A DNA stretch of 32,538 nucleotides from Nemertoderma westbladi. Lineage: Eukaryota; Xenacoelomorpha; Nemertodermatida; Nemertodermatidae. Positions 28,070 through 32,538 of the stretch are shown piece by piece (position 1 is the stretch's first letter; each line of letters starts with the position of its first letter). The notes under the pieces were generated by a model. That model saw nothing but the letters and a program-made list of their open reading frames with translations. It did not search any database and was not told the origin of the DNA. The DNA is taken from the NCBI GenBank assembly GCA_032718475.1, contig JAUCBJ010003310.1, positions 1 to 32,538 of the forward strand. Reading direction: 5' to 3'. The position numbers were made by a program, and so were the translations under genes.

Positions 28070-29460
28070 AATTGTATCCATAACCATTTGTCATGACTAA
28101 TCTAATAAATTCTGGAATTTTGGACATAATTACCATTTTTTCAGAAGTATAATTTAGTTACTGTATATATTCATATAATAACAGGACCATCACAATTGAT
28201 TGTAAAGGATTTAGAAAATATAAAAAGTTTAGGTTCACTAAAAATAACTTTCACTCAAAATTTTGACGAAATTAATTTTAGGTTGACATTACATCCATTA
28301 CAGTTGTACAGTATAACCTGGGTACCAACATTTGTATACGGTGTGGGTTTTAAGTAGGTATCTTAAAAGTGGTTATAAGTGTTTTATGTATTGTATTGTT
28401 CTTTATTAGTATTCTGGAACATTTATGAGTTTTTTTTAGATCATCATCATGTTAGCTAGTGGCACATCTTTTATGTTAGCTAAACTTCGGTTGAAGTTCC
28501 TAGAATTACTAAAAACTATTAGCTAGGTCTACAACAAACTGACAAAGTAACTATTTTATAGCAAAACAATTTTCTTATATAACCTAATAATATTGTGGGA
28601 AGGTCCTACAAATTTTAAAAATATTTTCTAGGAACTAGCCTAACCCACATAAAACACAGAAATATTATCAAATTTTGGTACCTATTCTGCTGTAGCCTGC
28701 TACAGCAGGCCTACACTAAGCTGCCTAAGGCTATGCATATGGTACAGTACTAGTGGCAACAGTTCCACCCGTCCCCCCATATTCACATTGTTTTAGTCGC
28801 TATTTTTAATAAGCAGTTTTTTTTACCCATATTAATGTTCTATAACATATCCCGCGGACAAAAAATGTATTTATTTTTTTATTGTAGATAGTATTTTTTG
28901 TCTAGCTAGTGTTTTAAAATAATTAAAAGCTATTTTTAAGATGAAGTATTTAATGAAACATGACATTCTAGAATATTTTGTTACTTGCAAAGTAAAAAAC
29001 TGTCTCTAAACAATAACTACAGTACAGTACAATGGAAAAGAGTAAAATAAAAGATGGAAGAAATCCGTTCCTGGAGATAATAAAGAAATAAAATCAACCT
29101 ACCCTCTGATGATTAAATTAAATTCTGTTTAAATATGTATGGAATTGTTGAATGTAATATCATTGAATTAATAAAAAATTCCCACTTTCTGAAAATGTTC
29201 TAGAACAAAATATAACTCGGTCTAGATCATATTAAAAAAAACTATTATGAAACATTCTAGAACACTTTATACAAACACTAAAAGGTAATATCTAGCAAAC
29301 TTGTACATTTTGGTATAAAATTAAAATGGGGGGGGGGGGGGGGGCTCTAGCCGGTACTACTGTACTGTATTTCGCCATGTCGACGTCTTTCTTGAGACGT
29401 CTCTTAAACTTTAAAGGAGACTGGCCTTTAATTAAGATGTGGATAATTTCGCGATAGTCA
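28070..29460. other. Intergenic, no gene seen
   Basis: AT-rich with several TTCTAGAAC/TTCTAGAATA words and a 17-bp poly(G) tract at 29328-29344. The minus-strand frame at 29292-29546 runs through the poly(G) and into the adjacent MITE and is not supported. Confidence 0.5.
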
Positions 29461-29466
29461 GATATA

Positions 29467-29717
29467 CAGTACAGGCCACCAGAAAAAGCAGATTTAACTA
29501 CATAGCGGCAAACTACATAGAGTTTCCAGATTACTAAGCGTTTCAAAAGTATTCAATTGTATCTTTTGGCGAAAGAATTTTGGTTGTTGCCAATTCAATT
29601 ATGTTCAATTATGTTCAATTGTCCCGTTCAACAACATTACATTACACTGGTACTGTACACATTTGATAAAATGTGTTCACAATTGTACAAATCTGCGTTT
29701 TCTGGTGGCCTGTACTG
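29467..29717. mobile_element. Tc1/mariner-type MITE, 251 bp
   Basis: The 31-bp ends 29465-29495 and 29689-29719 are inverted copies with one mismatch. The left end reads TACAGTACAGGCCACCAGAA. TA dinucleotides lie at both outer limits and the element starts CAGT and ends ACTG, both as in Tc1/mariner elements. There is no transposase ORF. The interior contains three near-copies of TTCAATTATG. Confidence 0.8.
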
Positions 29718-29719
29718 TA

Positions 29720-30434
29720 ATAGGTAATTTCGTTTGCACCGAATACTGAACATAAAAGTATTCTAAAAATATATCCGTATACTGTTAACTAAATCAAGTG
29801 TCATGATTTTATTAAAAAAAATATTTTATTCTTAAATTAATTTTCACTTTTTTCATCGATATTCCCAAAAATAGGGAGAAGAAGGAGTACTTTTTTCCCT
29901 AGGGAAAAAGGTAACCCATTGGGTATATGTTTAATTTTTCCTTTTTACGGCGAAAACAATAAATATTTTTAGAAATATAAAAATATTTTTGATGACATTT
30001 CTTAAATTTTATACATTGTTGTACAGTAAGAGCATTGTCGTAGAAAAGGTTTGCACAAATTTTGAGAAAAACCCATTCACACACTGAAAAGTTATTGCAT
30101 CTTTAGGTACTACTTCGTCATGCCTTTAATATCTGCAAGGTGGACTCCAAAACGGAACTCAATATCCAATATTAGTTTATATTTTTGTTTAGCGACAAAG
30201 AATGTTTCTTTCCTTTATTCCTTTTTTATCGAAGAACTACCTTGTTTGTTTAAATAATTATCATGTTAGTTCATATTTGAAAAGAGCGGGAAAATTAAAA
30301 GGGAAAAAAAGGGGTGGGGGTGGGTTACCTATAATACTGCGGATGCATATTTTCATTCCCAGAAAATTTCACGGCGTAGTATGAGAACATCTTTATTTTC
30401 TTTAAAGGAGGATTACAATTAAAACAATATAAAG
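29720..30434. other. 5' flank of the TRAF gene
   Basis: No second gene is seen. TTTTCTTTAAAG at about 30397-30407 could be a 3' splice site for a 5' untranslated exon. This is a guess from the pyrimidine run and AG alone. Confidence 0.3.
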
Positions 30435-31919
30435 ATGTCAGACAGTGAAGACAGTGACATTACAGTAACTTCTGCAGAGGAAATTCCATACTCGAGAGAA
30501 GGTGTGAGGGACACCATTTGGTGCTCCATTTGCGAGAAAATTTTCGACAGACCGTTTCAAGTGGAATGTGGTGATATATTTTGTAGGTCATGCATCGAAG
30601 AATACTTCGTTATCTGCAGGACCAGCCCTCTTGAATGTCCTCGTTGTGATAGTGTGATTCGGAGAGAATTATCATTTCGCGATAAAAGAATGGAAAGGTA
30701 TATTCAATCGCTTATATTAGAATGCAAAAACACTGACAAAGGTTGCACGTTCACTGGGAAAATCAATGAAGTCAAAGAGCATTATAAGAACTGCGAACTT
30801 GGGTCTATAGAATGCCGTAATGGATGCGGGGTCATGCATGTAAGGAATAATTTCTTGAGTCATAACGATTTGTGTCAGTATCGACTCGTTGAATGCAACT
30901 ATTGTAAGAATGCCATCAGGTTTTTTGAGATGTCACAGCACCATGAAATCTGCCCTCAGTATCCTATAGATTGCCCGAATAGCTGTGGTGTAGTAAGAAT
31001 GTCCAGGAATCACTTGAGTGGTCATCTTGCCGCATGTCCGTTAACTAAGACACCGTGTGAATACATTGTTGCAGGTTGTGAGTTTGAAGGGACATCATCA
31101 GAAATGTCTAACCATTTGCTGGAGAAGGTTATGGAACACCAAGATATGATGATCAGAAAGTTTTCATCTATGTCGAAAACTTTGGAAACAGTTTCTAGAA
31201 GTCATGCAAATCTTAAAATTGAAGTTGAACATGTTTTGATGAAGAATATTTCCAAATTGGCCGATGAAGTCAGGGGAGATAATCTGACTTTTATTGAAAA
31301 TTTAGAAAGATGTGTGGAGAAGGAAGATTTAGCACGTGAACTTCCACGAATTCCGAATTCCACGCATTCCGTGAAATTGACTGATTTTGAGCGGACTTTA
31401 TCTCAGCACGACACTCAGATAAAATCATTTGAAAACCGTTCTACTAAAGGAGTCATTGTAATAAAAATACCGGATTTTGCAAGAAAGCGATTGCCTGAAG
31501 CGAGAAATGGAAAGGTATTGTATATATATTCGGAACCATTCTATACCTCAATGTATGGATACAAAGTGTGTGTAAAGTTCTACCCTGGGGGCGATGGGGC
31601 TGGTAAAGGTAATCATCTCTCTGTGTATATCGTATTAATGAAAGGAGAGTACGATAACTTATTGCAGTGGCCATTTAAACAAAGAGTTACTTTCACTTTA
31701 GTGGATCAAGGCACGCGAGGCAGACATAGGCAGGACTCGTTTACCCCCGACGGTGATAGCTCAAGTTATCAGAAACCGAAAGATGATAAGAATAACGGCT
31801 TTGGGTCGCCTCTTTTCGTTGCTCACAATTTTATATTAGATCAATACAACGAGTATTTGAAAGATGATGCACTTTTCCTTCATGTTGCAATTGCTGAGAC
31901 CAGAGACAGGATAGATTGA
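30435..31919 (+). CDS. TRAF-family signalling adaptor (TRAF2/3/5-like)
   Basis: The 494-residue single-exon frame has an acidic N-terminus; a RING at 30-71 (CSIC, CGDIFCRSC, CPRC); TRAF-type zinc fingers at about 97-235 (CTFTG ... HYKNC, CRNGCGVMHVR, HNDLCQYRLVECNYC, CPNSCGVVRM, CEYIVAGCEF); a coiled-coil stretch at about 235-335; and a MATH/TRAF-C domain at about 337-490. The MATH domain has GKVLYIYSEPFYTSMYGYKV, GDGAGKGNHLSVYIVLMKGE, YDNLLQWPFKQRVTF, LVDQG and KDDALFLHVAI. The MATH motifs are closest to TRAF2/3/5. Such proteins trimerise under TNF-receptor or IL-1/Toll-type receptors and recruit or act as ubiquitin ligases. The usual RING His (CGH) is Asp47, which could alter zinc binding or ligase activity. 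Codon use is more AT-rich than in MOSPD2 and GPAA1. The exact subfamily is uncertain, so no symbol is given. Confidence 0.94.
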   Translation: MSDSEDSDITVTSAEEIPYSREGVRDTIWCSICEKIFDRPFQVECGDIFCRSCIEEYFVICRTSPLECPRCDSVIRRELSFRDKRMERYIQSLILECKNTDKGCTFTGKINEVKEHYKNCELGSIECRNGCGVMHVRNNFLSHNDLCQYRLVECNYCKNAIRFFEMSQHHEICPQYPIDCPNSCGVVRMSRNHLSGHLAACPLTKTPCEYIVAGCEFEGTSSEMSNHLLEKVMEHQDMMIRKFSSMSKTLETVSRSHANLKIEVEHVLMKNISKLADEVRGDNLTFIENLERCVEKEDLARELPRIPNSTHSVKLTDFERTLSQHDTQIKSFENRSTKGVIVIKIPDFARKRLPEARNGKVLYIYSEPFYTSMYGYKVCVKFYPGGDGAGKGNHLSVYIVLMKGEYDNLLQWPFKQRVTFTLVDQGTRGRHRQDSFTPDGDSSSYQKPKDDKNNGFGSPLFVAHNFILDQYNEYLKDDALFLHVAIAETRDRID

Positions 31920-32009
31920 TAATCTGTTGTTACTTTTTGATAGTTAATTCATTTCGAAAATGGAAAGTATAATTTCGCGCATTTCATAAGGTGATGCATT
32001 ATAATCTCC

Positions 32010-32015
32010 AATAAA
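32010..32015 (+). terminator. Candidate polyadenylation signal for the TRAF gene
   Basis: AATAAA 91 bp after the stop codon; a second lies at 32090-32095. Confidence 0.5.
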
Positions 32016-32178
32016 TAGGTCTAGTTTGTTCAATTGCAAATATTTTATTTATTCGTATGCAAACATCATAAATTATAGTTTTAGTAAATAATAAACATAA
32101 ATTTACTGCAAAGGTATGATTGAAATAACCCTTTATCTTTATTACATAATAAAATATATCAATTACAAGTAGTCAGGT

Positions 32179-32204
32179 GGGGGGGGGGGGGGGGGGGGGG
32201 GGGG
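32179..32204. repeat. poly(G) tract, 26 bp
   Basis: This is the longest homopolymer of the window, between the TRAF 3' end and the partial gene at the right edge. It could form G-quadruplex or triplex DNA. Length may be inexact because such runs are hard to sequence. Confidence 0.9.
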
Positions 32205-32354
32205 TGTCGTACTGACTTTGTCATCCAGACGAATATATAATATCGGCTAGGGGTGTAATAGAGGGATTAGAGGGAATAAAAGGATCCATTTATAAAATTA
32301 TTGATATGGATGGAGGTCAATGTTCCTAATTAATTATTGTTATTAATTATTTAA

Positions 32355-32538
32355 TTAATAATGTAATCCGCGGGCACAAACGCGAACAATAAGAAATACA
32401 AATAACAGAATGACAGTTATGGAGTTTAGAACGAGACCAATGATCATGATGAGATACTGGGAGCGATGGGCATCGTAGATGGCTCGCCCCGAGTTGGGGC
32501 GGCCAGGCACAACCTTCTTAGCTGCCTCTTCCTCCTTC
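32355..32538 (-). CDS. 3' end of a membrane protein gene, cut by the window edge
   Basis: Read on the minus strand from the edge, an open frame of 60 residues ends in TAA at 32357-32355. It begins KEEEAAKKVVPGRPNSGRAI, then YDAHRSQYLI, and continues into one strongly hydrophobic segment of about 23 residues (LIMIIGLVLNSITVILLFVF), followed by the short tail RVCARGLHY. The coding part is distinctly GC-richer than the AT-rich DNA just after the stop, as for the other genes here. I do not recognise the family. A basic/polar lead followed by a single C-terminal span would fit the second span of a dispanin/CD225-type protein or many other small membrane proteins, and none is firmly supported. The fragment could also be a terminal exon. 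Confidence 0.6.
   Translation of the reverse strand, partial: KEEEAAKKVVPGRPNSGRAIYDAHRSQYLIMIIGLVLNSITVILLFVFLIVRVCARGLHY

Noticed and set aside
29292-29546. Minus-strand 84-residue frame
   Set aside because: It reads through the poly(G) tract and a MITE terminus, so it is a chance frame.

Overview
The window is animal nuclear DNA. It is AT-rich, carries long intergenic stretches full of decayed and complete transposable elements, and holds complete genes for eukaryote-only proteins. The TRAF-type adaptor (RING, TRAF zinc fingers, coiled coil, MATH) and the MOSPD2-type CRAL-TRIO/MSP tether point to a metazoan. I cannot name the species. Short words such as TAGGCCTA, TACAGTA/TACTGTA and CTGTCAGACTG recur throughout and look like a genome-specific vocabulary.

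Genes, in order: a MOSPD2-like ER contact-site protein (3892-5556, +); GPAA1, a subunit of the GPI transamidase (9603-11525, -); POLR2K/RPB12, the smallest shared RNA polymerase subunit (13909-14094, -); a TRAF2/3/5-like signalling adaptor (30435-31919, +); and the 3' end of an unrecognised single-span membrane protein running off the right edge (32355-32538, -). All four complete genes are uninterrupted single-exon reading frames from start to stop, although their vertebrate orthologues are multi-exon. I see no functional link between them; they look like neighbours by chance.

Mobile elements fill the rest. 200-1800: a decayed LINE 3' end with a foldback element inserted in it. 2740-3250: an internally deleted antisense copy of the LINE found intact further on. 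8872-9224: a TTAA-bounded MITE. 11900-13650: tandem duplicated intergenic DNA carrying seven copies of a 13-bp word. 14266-15543: a Mutator-like long-TIR element with a 10-bp target duplication and eight CACGTG E-boxes. 15960-16900: a small MITE next to a LINE reverse-transcriptase fragment split by a 400-bp MITE with an 8-bp duplication. 17539-21294: an apparently full-length RTE-like LINE with one intact endonuclease/reverse-transcriptase ORF and an 11-bp target duplication. 22141-23247: a frameshifted Penelope-like element (RT plus GIY-YIG), followed at once by a 1.3-kb array of a 10-bp unit. 25100-25960: a satellite of about 163 bp with a palindromic core. 29467-29717: a Tc1/mariner-type MITE.

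A previously unnamed dispersed repeat of about 45-200 bp (core GGTTACAG ... ACCAAAACAATAAAC) occurs seven times, several times inside small TIR-bounded elements with different ends. It is the strongest candidate here for an undescribed repeat family. Everything rests on reading the sequence and comparison with remembered protein families; no searches were run.
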